Below the pieces are notes generated by a model, which searched no databases, was not told the DNA's origin, and saw only the letters and a list, made by a program, of their open reading frames with translations. From positions 5,991 through 69,990 of the forward strand of contig DBBU01000036.1 in the NCBI GenBank assembly GCA_002292365.1: 64,000 nt of DNA. The letters run 5' to 3'. Position numbers and translations under genes: made by a program. The stretch is from Flammeovirgaceae bacterium UBA976 (GTDB lineage: Bacteria; Bacteroidota; Bacteroidia; Cytophagales; Cyclobacteriaceae). Shown in pieces: positions 36,683-46,552 of the stretch; the stretch's first letter is position 1; each line of letters starts with the position of its first letter.

Positions 36683-38692
36683 ATGAACAAACTCTATATT
36701 TCACCTGAGACTAAGAGCAATGAGTTGACCCTTAAGTCCGTTATTATTGGGGTGATACTTTCCGTTGTTTTGGGATGAGCCAATGCTTATTTTGGACTTT
36801 TTTCAGGATTGACGGTATCTGCATCTACCCCTGCTGCGATCATCTCTATGGCTGTTTTAAAGGCATTTAAAAATTCAAATATTCTTGAAAATAATTAGAT
36901 TCAAACTGCAGCATCAGCTGGAGAGTCCTTAGCTGCAGGGATCATTTTCACCCTACCTGCTTTGGTTATTATGGGTTATTGGGAGTCCTTTAATTATCTA
37001 GAAACCACCTTGATTGCTATTTTCGGTGGAGTTTTGGGCGTTTTATTTACGATTCCTTTACGAAAGGCGCTCATCGTTAAAGAAAAACTCGCTTTTCCCG
37101 AAGGTGTGGCCACGGCAGAAGTCCTCAAGACGGGAGAAAAGGGTGGAGATTCGATAAAATATTTAATCATAGGTAGTCTATTAGGGGCTTTATAAGTTTG
37201 GTTTTTAGGCGCTAAATCTATGGAGTGGCCTCTTTGAAAAGGCCATACTTCTCAAAGAGCGTTATTATCTTTATTTTAGTTTAAACTTGTCACCTGCACT
37301 CGTGGCGGTGGGCTACATAGTAAGGTTAAATATTTCTTTTCTAGTCTTTTTAGGAGGGGTAATCAGTTGGTATGTAGGTATTCCCCTATATATTTTACTG
37401 AGAGGTGCCCCTGAGGAGCTTTCAGCAGTTCAAATAGGGGGAGAGATATGGAGTTCTCATATTAGATATTTAGGTGTAGGTGCGATGATTGTAGGAGGTT
37501 TGTGGGCATTAGTGGGATTACGATCCGCACTTGGACAAGCACTTGAAGCAGCACTTGAGGCTTTTAAAAAAGGAAGTACATCCCTTTCAACGACCTCCAG
37601 AACGGAATTAGACACTCCGATGTCATGGGTATTGATTGGTATCGGGGTCATGACTATACCCATCTTTTTAACTTGCTTGACCCATATAAAAGATGTTCCA
37701 ATCACCCTATTCATGTCCTGATCATGATTGTTGCAGGGTTTCTATTCTCTGCCGTTGCGGACTATATGGCGGGACTGGTAGGTTCTTCAAATAACCCTAT
37801 TTCAGGAGTCACTATTGCAACTATACTGACTACCGCTTTATTATTATTATTAATGGGTACTAGTGATCCGGCAAAAGGAGCGGCGGGAGCCATTTTAGTG
37901 GGAGCCATCGTTTGTTGCGCTGCAGCCATTGCGGGGGACAATATGCAAGATTTGAAAGCAGGACATATTTTAGGTTCAACGTCAAGAAATCAGCAAATCA
38001 TGCAAATGGTAGGGGTCGTTTCGGGGACCTTGCTCATCGCACCTATTTTAAAGTTATTATTGGTATCTAAGGGAATAGGCCTACCTACGTTGCTACATCC
38101 CAATCCACTCTCAGCACCCCAAGCTACCCTAATGATGAGTGTTGCTTCGGGTATATTTGATGGTAATTTACCTTGGGATATCATTGTTATCTGGGGCTTT
38201 ATTGGTGTTTTAATCATTTTGGCAGATGAGTATTTAAAACGGAAAAAAAGCAATTTTAAAATGCCCGTTTTAGCGGTAGCGGTTGGTTTATATCTACCCT
38301 TTGAATTTGACTCATCTATATTTATAGGAGGATTGATTGCTTAGCTGCTTGAGAAGGGGTATCAAAAAGCTCAAAAATCCATCTCTGTGGATCAAGCTAA
38401 AAACGCAGGTTTATTAATGGCTTCAGGACTCATCACGGGTGAGGCGTTGATCGGTATTTTAATTGCGGTATTAACAGCGGTTCAATGGAGTTTTTCCATC
38501 AGCGATGATCCATTGGGAGGTAGTTTAATAGGTCTATTGATTTTAACGATCATTTTGATTTATTTTTATCAAATGGTATCAAAAATTGCTAAAAAAAAGG
38601 CTTTTAAAAATTCGCCTGTAAAAGATCACCACTCAATTGAAGTAAACCGAGTTCAGATTTTTTGGCACTGTAACGTGCGTTATTATAGTTGA
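36683..38692 (+). pseudogene. OPT-family oligopeptide transporter, broken
   Basis: The translation matches the oligopeptide transporter (OPT) family well, for example LTVSASTPAAIISMAV, QTAASAGESLAAGIIFTLPA, GLVGSSNNPISGVTIATIL, GDNMQDLKAGHILG and AKNAGLLMASGLITGEALIG, but it is not continuous. In-frame stops lie at 36776-36778, 36896-36898, 37193-37195, 37235-37237 and 38342-38344, and frame changes occur near 37231 and near 37705-37721. At least seven lesions rule out a single sequencing slip. The rest is so well conserved that inactivation looks recent. Its end overlaps the tolC-type gene on the other strand by about 90 bp. Confidence 0.9.
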
Positions 38693-39926
38693 CCTGTGCA
38701 TTCAGTAAATTAAGCTGGGCTTGTCTGAAAGCTATTGAGGTAATTTGCCCGAGGTTGTATTGTTCTTTGGTACGTTCAAAATTACGTTGGTTGGTTTCTA
38801 GATTTTTATTTTGAGCCATCATGATAAATAAAGCCGTTTGATAACTGGTCCATGCATTATTCAAATTGCGATCTAGATTTAATAAAGTTTGATCCATTGA
38901 AAGGGATTCATTTTCTAGAGCTATTTTAGTATTTTGTCGGAGCGTATTGGACTTTCCTCCATCCCACAGATTCCAAGAAAGCGCGGCCCCTATATTTATA
39001 CCATTGGATTGTTGGTCAGCAAGAAATCCAACAGGTCCAAAGTCATTATTCTGCCAATTATAACGAGTGTTTAGTCCTACACTCGGAATGATAGCTGCAG
39101 ATGAGATCTTGATATTCGTCTCCGCATTCCGTAGATTACTGTTTTGCTCAAGTACTTCCACATTATTTGAATGGGCTTTATCTGATAATACTTCAAAGGC
39201 TAGATCTTCATAAAAAGAAAGGGTGGTATCTACTTCAAAATAGGTAGTTATGCTTCTTCCTAATAAAAGGTTGAGGTTATTTTTTTCAGTTTTTAATGAT
39301 TGGCTGATGTTGAGATAATTGATACTATCATTATTAAAATCTACCTCAGCATTCAAGACATCTAGTTTGGTGCTTTGTCCATACTCAAAACTAAAAATAG
39401 CTTTAGTCAATCGTTCTTTAGATATAGCTAAGGATTTATTCTGATTTAATTGATCTTGTGTAAGTCGTGCGATTTCATAGTAGGCGAAGAAAATATTGAA
39501 TAGCGTATTCTCCATCACTTTTCTTGCTTGTAATGCCGTCAGATTATAATTTTCTTGTAATTTTTGATAGTTATATTTCCTTCCAAAACCATTGAAAAGA
39601 GTATAATTTAAGGCCAAACTTGCGTTATGGCTAACCGTTTCAACACCTGAAACACTTACAGCTCTGTCATCTTGAAATGTATTTTCGGAACTGGTAGAAG
39701 CAAATGTTGAACCGGCACTTCCTAATAAGGAAGGTAGAAAGTCACTGTTCGTTAAAGCTGCATTATTTTCAGCGATTTTTGTTAGATTATTCGCTGCTTT
39801 AATTTCGAAATTATTTTCAAGGGCAATTTTCACTGCGAGGTCTTTGGTGAGTAATTCTTGTCCGATTCCTTGAAAATATAGATTCAGATAAATCGCAGCA
39901 AAGGATAATATTTTCAATTTATTCAT
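38604..39926 (-). CDS. TolC-family outer-membrane efflux protein
   Basis: A 440-residue outer-membrane channel of the TolC type. The signal peptide ends IGQE; two helical repeats of the outer-membrane efflux domain follow, with the typical LTKDLAVKIALENN start and FNGFGRKYNYQ and LNLLLGRS motifs. It is the last gene of the marR-hlyD-RND-tolC set on the minus strand, overlapping the RND gene by 8 bp. It forms the exit duct for the pump. The start ATG at 39926 is the only reasonable one. Confidence 0.93.
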   Translation of the reverse strand: MNKLKILSFAAIYLNLYFQGIGQELLTKDLAVKIALENNFEIKAANNLTKIAENNAALTNSDFLPSLLGSAGSTFASTSSENTFQDDRAVSVSGVETVSHNASLALNYTLFNGFGRKYNYQKLQENYNLTALQARKVMENTLFNIFFAYYEIARLTQDQLNQNKSLAISKERLTKAIFSFEYGQSTKLDVLNAEVDFNNDSINYLNISQSLKTEKNNLNLLLGRSITTYFEVDTTLSFYEDLAFEVLSDKAHSNNVEVLEQNSNLRNAETNIKISSAAIIPSVGLNTRYNWQNNDFGPVGFLADQQSNGINIGAALSWNLWDGGKSNTLRQNTKIALENESLSMDQTLLNLDRNLNNAWTSYQTALFIMMAQNKNLETNQRNFERTKEQYNLGQITSIAFRQAQLNLLNAQVNYNNARYSAKKSELGLLQLSGDLLQANF

Positions 39927-42900
39927 GGTTAATATTTAATTCTTTTACAGCTCTTTCGACAGATTCTTTTGCTGGTTTAATCCCTGTCCACAACCAGAGG
40001 GTCAAGACTTTCATCGTATTTCCAAAGGCAAGTAACATGGGTAAAAAGACCAACGTCAATAGTGTAGCAACTAAAATGCCATAAGCTATTGAGACCGCCA
40101 TGGGTATGAGAAATTGTGCTTGTAAACTTTTCTCAAATATAAGAGGCCCTAAACCAGCGACAGTAGTGATAGAAGTTAGAAAAATGGGTCTAAATCTTGA
40201 CTTCCCGGCTTCCAATAGTGCATCGTCGAACTTCATGCCTGCCCTTAGGTTGCTATTAAATTTACCAATAAGAACTAAACCGTCATTCACAACAATTCCA
40301 ATAAGTGCAATGATGCCTAAAAAGGAGGAAATATTAATAGGATAACCATGCAGCCAATGACCCCAGGCAACCCCAATCAGACTAAAAGGAATCATAATCA
40401 TCAGCAACAGAGGTTGGCTTATCGAACGATAAGTGAAAGCAATAATGGCAAAAATCATAAAAAAGACGATAGGCATGGTCGCCGCAGCGGATGAAGTCGT
40501 TTTATTGGCTTCTCTACTTTGACCATCAAATGAAGCGCTGACACTCGGATATTGTGCATTAATGATCGGTAATACCTCTGTTTTGATCTCTTGGATGATT
40601 TCCGTAGCACTGGTTTTTGGATTTTTAAGATCTGCATCAATTCTTATTTCTCGTTCTCCATCGAGGTGATTGATCGATATCTCACCTCTTTGTATTTGAT
40701 AATTGGCGACTTCTCTGAGGGGTACGCGTACACCTAAAGGACTCAATACACGCATTTCTTCGAGACTGGTTAAAGAGGAGCGGGTCTCTTTGTCGTACCG
40801 TACCCATACTTTGATCTCGTCTCTTCTTCTTTGAAATCGTTGTGCTTGGTATCCAAAGAATCCCGATCGTACTTGATTTATCAGGGTATTGAGTCGGAAG
40901 CCTAAGGCATAGCCATTTTCTGTGAGTTCAAGTTTTATCTCTTTTATGCCTGCGGGATCATTGTCTTCAATATCCTTGAGTAGGTTATTCTCTTTTAAAT
41001 AGTTCTTGACCAATAATTTGGCTTCTTTCAACTCTTGGGTATTATTACTCAATAAGGATACTGAAATGGGTTTACCACCGAAATAATTTCCAGAACCATA
41101 AATTAATGTTTCAGTACCATCTACATTTCCTACTTTTTCATCGATCGCGGATGAGACCAAATAGGCCGGAGCATCACGCGTTTCTCCAGACAGTAAATTG
41201 ATAGTTAGTGAGGCTACTGATGTCCCAGGACCCACACGGCGGATGATATTCTGAATGACAGCTAAATTCCCAGTTTGTAATTCTGAAAGTGAGTCATTTA
41301 CCTTCCAGGCCTGATTTTCAATATGAGTAATAATTGAATCTGCGACGGCCTCATTAGTACCTTGAGGCATTTTCAAACTTATTTGTAGTCGATCACTGGC
41401 TATTTGTGGAAAAAAAGAAAATTTGATGATGCCTCCACCCATTGATCCCAATGTCAATACAAGTAGGGCCAAGGTGATCCCAAAGCCTAAAACTTTATTT
41501 TTCAAATAAAAGCGCAGCGTAGGAGCATAAATATTATCGCGCATCCATGACATAAATTGATCTGCATAAGCATTGAACCAATAAGTTTTTTGGGCTTTAG
41601 TCAACGATTTGGAGTGTGATATATGAGAAGGCAGAATGATCAATGCCTCAATTAAAGAGAGCCCTAGGGTGAGAATAACAATCGTAGCCGTTTCTCCAAA
41701 AAACTCCCCAATTCGACCCTCTAAAAAAAAGAAGGATGAGAATGCGACAAGGGTGGTAAGAATGGCAGAGGTGATGGCGGGTAGAACCTCCATCGTACCA
41801 TCGATGGCTGCTTGCATTCGAGTTTTCCCTTTTTCATAATGGTGATAGATGTTTTCTGAAATCACGATACCGTCATCAACGAGTATGCCAATGACAATGA
41901 TCATACCGAACAAAGAAACGATGTTGATGGTTACATTAAAAAACCCTGCAAATATGAACATACCTAAAAAGGCAAATGGCAAACCAAAAGCGACCCAAAA
42001 AGCCAATCTTGGCTTAAGGAAGAGAGCGAGAAAAATGAGTACAAGAATAATTCCCTGCAAGGCATTTTTCAAGAGCAAATTGATACGTTCGACTACTACC
42101 ACGGATCGATCACTGATGATGGCCAACTGGAGGTTGTCATTTTTATTATTAAAATCAGTTACATAGGCTTTTACATTTTCTGCTACCTCTATCAAATCTT
42201 CAGATATCGTAGCCTTTACATTCAATTGGACGGAGGGCTTGCCATTAAAATAGGCTCTATCTGGGGATTCAGACCATTTGTCAGTGATAACTGCAATATC
42301 CTGAAGCCTGATGAGTTTACCATTTTCATTGCTTTTTAAAATAATTTGGTCAAATTCTACCCCATAATATTTTCGGTTACTGACCCGAATAAGGTATTCT
42401 TCTTGAGAGGTTTTAATAGAACCCCCAGTAACCAAAATATTAGTGGAGGTTATCGCTGCCGCAATCTCTTGAAAAGTCAGTTGATAGGCTCGCATTTTAT
42501 CTTCGTTCAAGGCAATTTCTATTTCCTCGTCGGGATACCCTGAAACGTTTATTTGTGAGATTCCCTCAAAGCTTCTCAAGTCATCCTCTACCTTTCTTCC
42601 AAATGATTTTAAAGTCATTAAGGGAATATTTTCACCACTTAAGACAATAGAAATGGCATCTGAGGTAAATATTTGCTTAGCAATAATAGGGGGCTCCATG
42701 TTCGTAGGAAACGAGGGAATCTTGTTCACTGCATTTTTTACATCAGAAAGCGTAGCATCGATATTATATCCCTTAAGCACCTCTATCAATATATTTGCTG
42801 AGTTTTCTTTTGAGGTAGAGGTAAAACGATCGATCCCCACAATTCCTTTGAGGTTGTCTTCTATTTTCAAGATGATGCCTTCCTCCATTTCCTGCGGTGA

Positions 42901-43065
42901 GGCACCCGGATATATTACATTGATAGAAATATTTCTATTTTCTATTAATGGAAAAAAAGACGACTTTAAATTGCTTACTCCAGCCAAGCCCAACACCGAA
43001 AAGGAAATAACGATCAACCAACCTGCTATAGGATAATTGATAAAATATTTAATGATATTTCGCAT
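39919..43065 (-). CDS. RND-family multidrug efflux pump (AcrB/MexB-type)
   Basis: A 1048-residue inner-membrane pump that expels drugs or other compounds using the proton gradient. It has 12 membrane segments in two halves, with two periplasmic loops. Proton-relay aspartates are in GILVDDGIVISENIYHHYE, the first of the family pairs; IIVNDGLVLIGKFN is the second-half counterpart. Length and layout are typical for the AcrB/MexB group. It works with the HlyD-like adaptor (6 bp upstream in the operon) and TolC-like channel (8-bp overlap downstream). Substrate range is not visible in the sequence. Confidence 0.95.
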   Translation of the reverse strand: MRNIIKYFINYPIAGWLIVISFSVLGLAGVSNLKSSFFPLIENRNISINVIYPGASPQEMEEGIILKIEDNLKGIVGIDRFTSTSKENSANILIEVLKGYNIDATLSDVKNAVNKIPSFPTNMEPPIIAKQIFTSDAISIVLSGENIPLMTLKSFGRKVEDDLRSFEGISQINVSGYPDEEIEIALNEDKMRAYQLTFQEIAAAITSTNILVTGGSIKTSQEEYLIRVSNRKYYGVEFDQIILKSNENGKLIRLQDIAVITDKWSESPDRAYFNGKPSVQLNVKATISEDLIEVAENVKAYVTDFNNKNDNLQLAIISDRSVVVVERINLLLKNALQGIILVLIFLALFLKPRLAFWVAFGLPFAFLGMFIFAGFFNVTINIVSLFGMIIVIGILVDDGIVISENIYHHYEKGKTRMQAAIDGTMEVLPAITSAILTTLVAFSSFFFLEGRIGEFFGETATIVILTLGLSLIEALIILPSHISHSKSLTKAQKTYWFNAYADQFMSWMRDNIYAPTLRFYLKNKVLGFGITLALLVLTLGSMGGGIIKFSFFPQIASDRLQISLKMPQGTNEAVADSIITHIENQAWKVNDSLSELQTGNLAVIQNIIRRVGPGTSVASLTINLLSGETRDAPAYLVSSAIDEKVGNVDGTETLIYGSGNYFGGKPISVSLLSNNTQELKEAKLLVKNYLKENNLLKDIEDNDPAGIKEIKLELTENGYALGFRLNTLINQVRSGFFGYQAQRFQRRRDEIKVWVRYDKETRSSLTSLEEMRVLSPLGVRVPLREVANYQIQRGEISINHLDGEREIRIDADLKNPKTSATEIIQEIKTEVLPIINAQYPSVSASFDGQSREANKTTSSAAATMPIVFFMIFAIIAFTYRSISQPLLLMIMIPFSLIGVAWGHWLHGYPINISSFLGIIALIGIVVNDGLVLIGKFNSNLRAGMKFDDALLEAGKSRFRPIFLTSITTVAGLGPLIFEKSLQAQFLIPMAVSIAYGILVATLLTLVFLPMLLAFGNTMKVLTLWLWTGIKPAKESVERAVKELNINHE

Positions 43066-43071
43066 ACTTAT

Positions 43072-44184
43072 TTATTTGGTGCGTTGGAGGGCTACTTTCA
43101 TACCTTGGTAAGCATTAGGAATGGGTCGATCTACAAAGAGCATACCATCTGTCAGTCCATTAACAACAAGGTTCTTTTCACCCTTGTGAAGTATGTTGAT
43201 GGGTAGGAGGGTTAAAATACTGTCTTGGACAATAAAAAGTTGGTTCTGATTTACCACAAGTGATCTATTTACTTCAAATGCGTGATCAATTTTTTGAACA
43301 GGAATGATGGCCTCGAGATACATGCCTTCCTTTAAAGAAGGTTCTTTTAGTAGGATGAAAGCTTTAACAGTTTGTGTTTCTTGATCAATTTTCCCATTTA
43401 CTCGAATGACCGTACCTAGATATGGTTGATCTTTCTGGTCAGGTGCATAAACCTGTACTTGCACTCCTATGTTGATGGCTGATATCATGTTTTTCCCGAT
43501 ATCTGCTTGCATTTCATATGCTGAAGGATCAATGAATTCGCCGAGTAGCTGACCCGTCCGAATGACCGTGCCAGCCTCCACCGCGGCTGAGGTTAGGATA
43601 CCATCGAAGGGAGCTCTAATGAGGTGCTTTTGGTAGATTAATTCTAAATTTCTGGTGTTATAATAAGTGGTATAAATATTTTTCCCTGTGATAAAGAATT
43701 TTTCTTGATCAGAGGAAGTTTTTGGTAGATTTTTTAAAGGTTGGCTTAACTCAAATTCGTCTAGGTACTTCCCCCATTTTTCGTATGCTTTGGGGTAATC
43801 AAGTCTTAGATCTGGTAAAATGCTGGTGATCAGATTTTGAAGTATACTTTTTTGAGCTTGAAGGTTGGCATAGTAGGCGTCATTGGCCATATCAATCATA
43901 ATCTCACCTTTTTTAAAAGCGACACCTATTTTAAACTCTTTGGATCGGACCTTCATGATGCCTTGAACTTCGGCATATAAATTGGTTCTTTTTTTAGCGA
44001 TTAATCTCCCTTGCTCTCGAATGAAAACTGAGATGGTTTTATTTTTAACTGTGCTCACAGAAGCAAAAGGAAGGGCTTCGATTTCTCTAGATTTAAAGCT
44101 TTTTTTACTTGAAATAATCTTTTGAGCTCCGAAGATAGATCCGACGAAGATGATTATTCCCAATACGATAGTTATTTGTCTCAT
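43072..44184 (-). CDS. HlyD-type membrane fusion protein (efflux adaptor)
   Basis: A 370-residue periplasmic adaptor linking pump and channel. An N-terminal anchor (ITIVLGIIIFVGSIFGA), a lipoyl-like region (QGIMKVRSKEFKIGVAFKKGEIMI), a helical hairpin, and a second lipoyl half (RAPFDGILTSAAVEAGTVIRTGQLLGE) followed by beta-barrel (EMQADIGKNMISAINIGVQVQVYA) are visible. It lies 1 bp from the MarR gene upstream and 6 bp from the RND gene downstream, so transcription as one unit is very likely. Confidence 0.92.
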   Translation of the reverse strand: MRQITIVLGIIIFVGSIFGAQKIISSKKSFKSREIEALPFASVSTVKNKTISVFIREQGRLIAKKRTNLYAEVQGIMKVRSKEFKIGVAFKKGEIMIDMANDAYYANLQAQKSILQNLITSILPDLRLDYPKAYEKWGKYLDEFELSQPLKNLPKTSSDQEKFFITGKNIYTTYYNTRNLELIYQKHLIRAPFDGILTSAAVEAGTVIRTGQLLGEFIDPSAYEMQADIGKNMISAINIGVQVQVYAPDQKDQPYLGTVIRVNGKIDQETQTVKAFILLKEPSLKEGMYLEAIIPVQKIDHAFEVNRSLVVNQNQLFIVQDSILTLLPINILHKGEKNLVVNGLTDGMLFVDRPIPNAYQGMKVALQRTK

Positions 44185-44185
44185 T

Positions 44186-44662
44186 TTATTTCAGGATAGT
44201 GATTGGAAGCTCTTTACGATTTGTAAAGGTGATTATTTGTTTTAAAACTTTGATGGTAGTCTCGATCTCTTTAGCGTTTATTTTCTGTTGAATGTTATCG
44301 ATTTCATTAATAATGAGAGGAAACGCCATTTTTGTTTCCTCTAAACCTTTTTGAGTGATAAAAACATTATTGACTCTTTTGTCTGTTTCACAAGTTTTAC
44401 GCTTCAAAAGCTTTTTACGCTCCATAGTTGAAATGAGGCGGGTCAAGGAGGTTTTGTCTCTGTCAGTAATGAAGGCTAGATCATTTTGTGGAATTCCATC
44501 CTCCATGCTCAATATGCGTAAGAGTATAATCTGGTGCTTACTCAAAGATATTCCAGCATTCAAGAGCTCATCGGCCAGATGAAAATCGAAGGATTTCATT
44601 GCCCGCCCCAGCCACGGTAATAAGAGCTTTTCAAATTGTGGAAAATAATCTTCTTTTCGCAT
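44186..44662 (-). CDS. MarR-family transcriptional regulator
   Basis: A 158-residue winged-helix repressor. The DNA-binding core is IILLRILSMEDGIPQNDLA, DRDKTSLTRLISTMERKKLL and KRKTCETDKRVNNVFITQKG, the latter two being the recognition helix and wing typical of MarR. It is the first gene of the efflux operon, and a double palindrome 19-56 bp upstream of its ATG is its probable operator, so it probably represses itself and the pump until a ligand binds. The ligand is unknown. Confidence 0.92.
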   Translation of the reverse strand: MRKEDYFPQFEKLLLPWLGRAMKSFDFHLADELLNAGISLSKHQIILLRILSMEDGIPQNDLAFITDRDKTSLTRLISTMERKKLLKRKTCETDKRVNNVFITQKGLEETKMAFPLIINEIDNIQQKINAKEIETTIKVLKQIITFTNRKELPITILK

Positions 44663-44680
44663 GATAATTTGAGCACAATT

Positions 44681-44718
44681 TAAACTAATTTAGTTGCGCA
44701 TACAACTAAATTAGTTTA
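44681..44718. promoter_or_regulatory. Double palindromic MarR-type operator
   Basis: TAAACTAATTTAGTTG (44681-44696) and its exact inverse CAACTAAATTAGTTTA (44703-44718) are separated by 6 bp. Each arm itself contains a 13-bp palindrome, AACTAATTTAGTT or its complement, so two binding sites sit side by side. They lie directly upstream of the marR ATG. MarR proteins typically bind such palindromes as dimers. This also overlaps the region shared with the divergent NSS transporter gene. The remaining part of the 282-bp gap has no other clear element. Confidence 0.75.
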
Positions 44719-44944
44719 TAAATGAACTCTCTACGTTATTTGGAATTAAAAACGGCGGCATTCAGATTATAATGATAAATTTGGAGGTATTTAGATCACT
44801 TATTTCAGTGCTTACGGGATTAAGTCATTCAAAAAAAACAGCGGTAGATGAAGACATTATTGATTTTAGTTAATTAAAAAAAATTAAGGCTCTGTCTCAT
44901 AATTTTATATTATATTCCCTATCCTAAGTTCTAAATAAAAAGGA

Positions 44945-46435
44945 GTGAAACAAGTAGAACAATTCAGTAATCGATGGGGTATTATCTTGGCTTCATTGGG
45001 CATGGCTATCGGAGCAGGAAATCTTTGGCGATTCCCTAGACTTGCGGGTCAATATGGAGGCGCTTTCTTATTACTTTGGATTTTCTTTTTACTCATCTGG
45101 TCCATTCCTTTGCTCTTGGCCGAATTCTCAATTGGGAAGAAGTATAAAAAAGGCGTTATTGGATCTTTTACGATGCTTGCGGGTAAACCCTTCACTTTTA
45201 TGGGGTTTTTTATAACCATTTGTACCTTGGGTATTGCCTTTTATTATTCTGTCGTTACGGCATGGGCCTTGCGCTATTTTAGTTTTTCAGTATCAAATAT
45301 ATTAGATGAGCAATCGCTGAAATCACGGTTGATCGAAAATCCAGATTACCTTCATCAATTTTGGAACTCTGTATCCAACGGGAATTGGATCACTATTTTG
45401 CTTTATATAGCGATTGTTATTTTAGGTTCATTGTTATTGGCACGGGGTGTGCAAAAAGGATTGGAACGAGCCAATAAAATATTGATACCTGCACTTTTTG
45501 TCCTTTTGATTATCGTGGCCATTATTGCTTTGAATATGGAAAAAGGATTGATGGGATTGGAATACATGTTTGTCATTAATTTCGATCATTTTTCTGATCC
45601 GATAATATGGATAGAGGCATTGACCCAATCAGCTTGGTCGACTGGGGCAGGGTGGGGGTTGATCATGACCATATCTTCTTATTCTAGTGACAAAGAAGAC
45701 GTCACACTCAATACTTTTGTAGGTGCCTTCGGAAATAATTTAGCCTCATTAATGGCTGGAATGGCTATTTTACCTGCAGTTTTTGCTATGGCGCAAACAG
45801 AAGCGGCTGCCATTAGTTATCTTCAGAGTGGGAATCAAGCGTTGACCTTTACCGTCATCCCCGTTTTGTTTTCAAATATTCAAGGCGGAGCCTTGCTGTC
45901 AAGTGTTTTCTTTTTGGCGTTGTTCTTTGCGGCGGTGAGTTCATTATTGGCCATGATAGAATTATTTATCAAAAACTTGAGCGATTTAGGTTTTTCGCGT
46001 GCTAAATCGATTAAAAATGTCATATTTTTCTTTATAATTTTTGGATTTCCCTCGGCCTACAGTTTAGATTTTTTCTCGAATCAAGATTGGGTTTGGGGTG
46101 TAGGATTGATTGTGTCAGGTCTATTTATTTTATTTGCCGTGGCTAAATATGGGTTTACAGAATTCAAAAAGAATTTCATAGACTTAGATTCTGATTTTAA
46201 AGTCTCTTCTCTTTATTTCAAAATATGTATGATGCTAAATATTCCTTTGGCACTTTTTTTAATTTATTGGTGGATGTCTAGGGGATACAGTGATTATACC
46301 TGGTTGGACGCCTCAGGTCATTGGAATGTGATAGATGTTTACAGCAATGCGTCCATTATTACCCAATGGACAGGCGTATTGATCATTGGATTGATCGCCA
46401 ATAATTTTTTGTATCGTAAATTTGTCAACAAATGA
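44945..46435 (+). CDS. Sodium:neurotransmitter symporter (NSS/SNF family)
   Basis: A 496-residue inner-membrane transporter of the NSS family, importing amino acids or similar solutes with Na+. It begins with GMAIGAGNLWRFPRLAGQYGG, which is the unwound TM1 Na+/substrate-binding motif of LeuT-like proteins, and has about 12 hydrophobic segments. Start is GTG 44945, preceded by AAAAAGG that overlaps it; an in-frame stop at 44933-44935 excludes longer starts, and the next ATG would destroy TM1. A tiny membrane-protein gene overlaps its stop by 4 bp. The substrate cannot be told from sequence. Confidence 0.92.
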   Translation: MKQVEQFSNRWGIILASLGMAIGAGNLWRFPRLAGQYGGAFLLLWIFFLLIWSIPLLLAEFSIGKKYKKGVIGSFTMLAGKPFTFMGFFITICTLGIAFYYSVVTAWALRYFSFSVSNILDEQSLKSRLIENPDYLHQFWNSVSNGNWITILLYIAIVILGSLLLARGVQKGLERANKILIPALFVLLIIVAIIALNMEKGLMGLEYMFVINFDHFSDPIIWIEALTQSAWSTGAGWGLIMTISSYSSDKEDVTLNTFVGAFGNNLASLMAGMAILPAVFAMAQTEAAAISYLQSGNQALTFTVIPVLFSNIQGGALLSSVFFLALFFAAVSSLLAMIELFIKNLSDLGFSRAKSIKNVIFFFIIFGFPSAYSLDFFSNQDWVWGVGLIVSGLFILFAVAKYGFTEFKKNFIDLDSDFKVSSLYFKICMMLNIPLALFLIYWWMSRGYSDYTWLDASGHWNVIDVYSNASIITQWTGVLIIGLIANNFLYRKFVNK

Positions 46436-46545
46436 GTAGTCAAGCATTGATCAGTATGATTTTCATTCTCACATTTATAGTGGGAGGATTTGCCTTTTTC
46501 TTATCTTTGGTAATGAAAAATGAATCTAAAAAAATCAAACATTAA
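46432..46545 (+). CDS. Small membrane protein, likely NSS transporter subunit (MetS-like)
   Basis: A 37-residue protein (MSSQALISMIFILTFIVGGF then AFFLSLVMKN, ending ESKKIKH) with one membrane helix and a positively charged tail. It begins with ATGA overlapping the NSS stop (46432-46435), and ends 7 bp before the MazG-like gene. In other bacteria (for example the MetPS methionine system of Corynebacterium) an NSS-type transporter needs a small single-helix partner encoded just downstream; this one has the same position and topology. No sequence-level homology can be claimed, so the role is inferred. Confidence 0.65.
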   Translation: MSSQALISMIFILTFIVGGFAFFLSLVMKNESKKIKH

Positions 46546-46552
46546 TTTCTAA

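Noticed and set aside
36776..38344. Stop-codon recoding (selenocysteine or readthrough) in the OPT gene
   Set aside because: All three stop codons occur and two frame changes are present, so simple decay explains it better.
40100..43036. Plus-strand open frames opposite the RND pump gene
   Set aside because: Antisense shadows of the pump; composition follows the complementary codons and no start region is supported.
44885..44910. GGCTCTGTCTCATAA as an insertion-sequence end
   Set aside because: No inverted partner and no transposase gene or remnant is present nearby.
46010..46022. AAATCGATTAAA inside the NSS gene as a LacI-type site
   Set aside because: It lies deep within a coding sequence and is explained by codons; no regulatory context.
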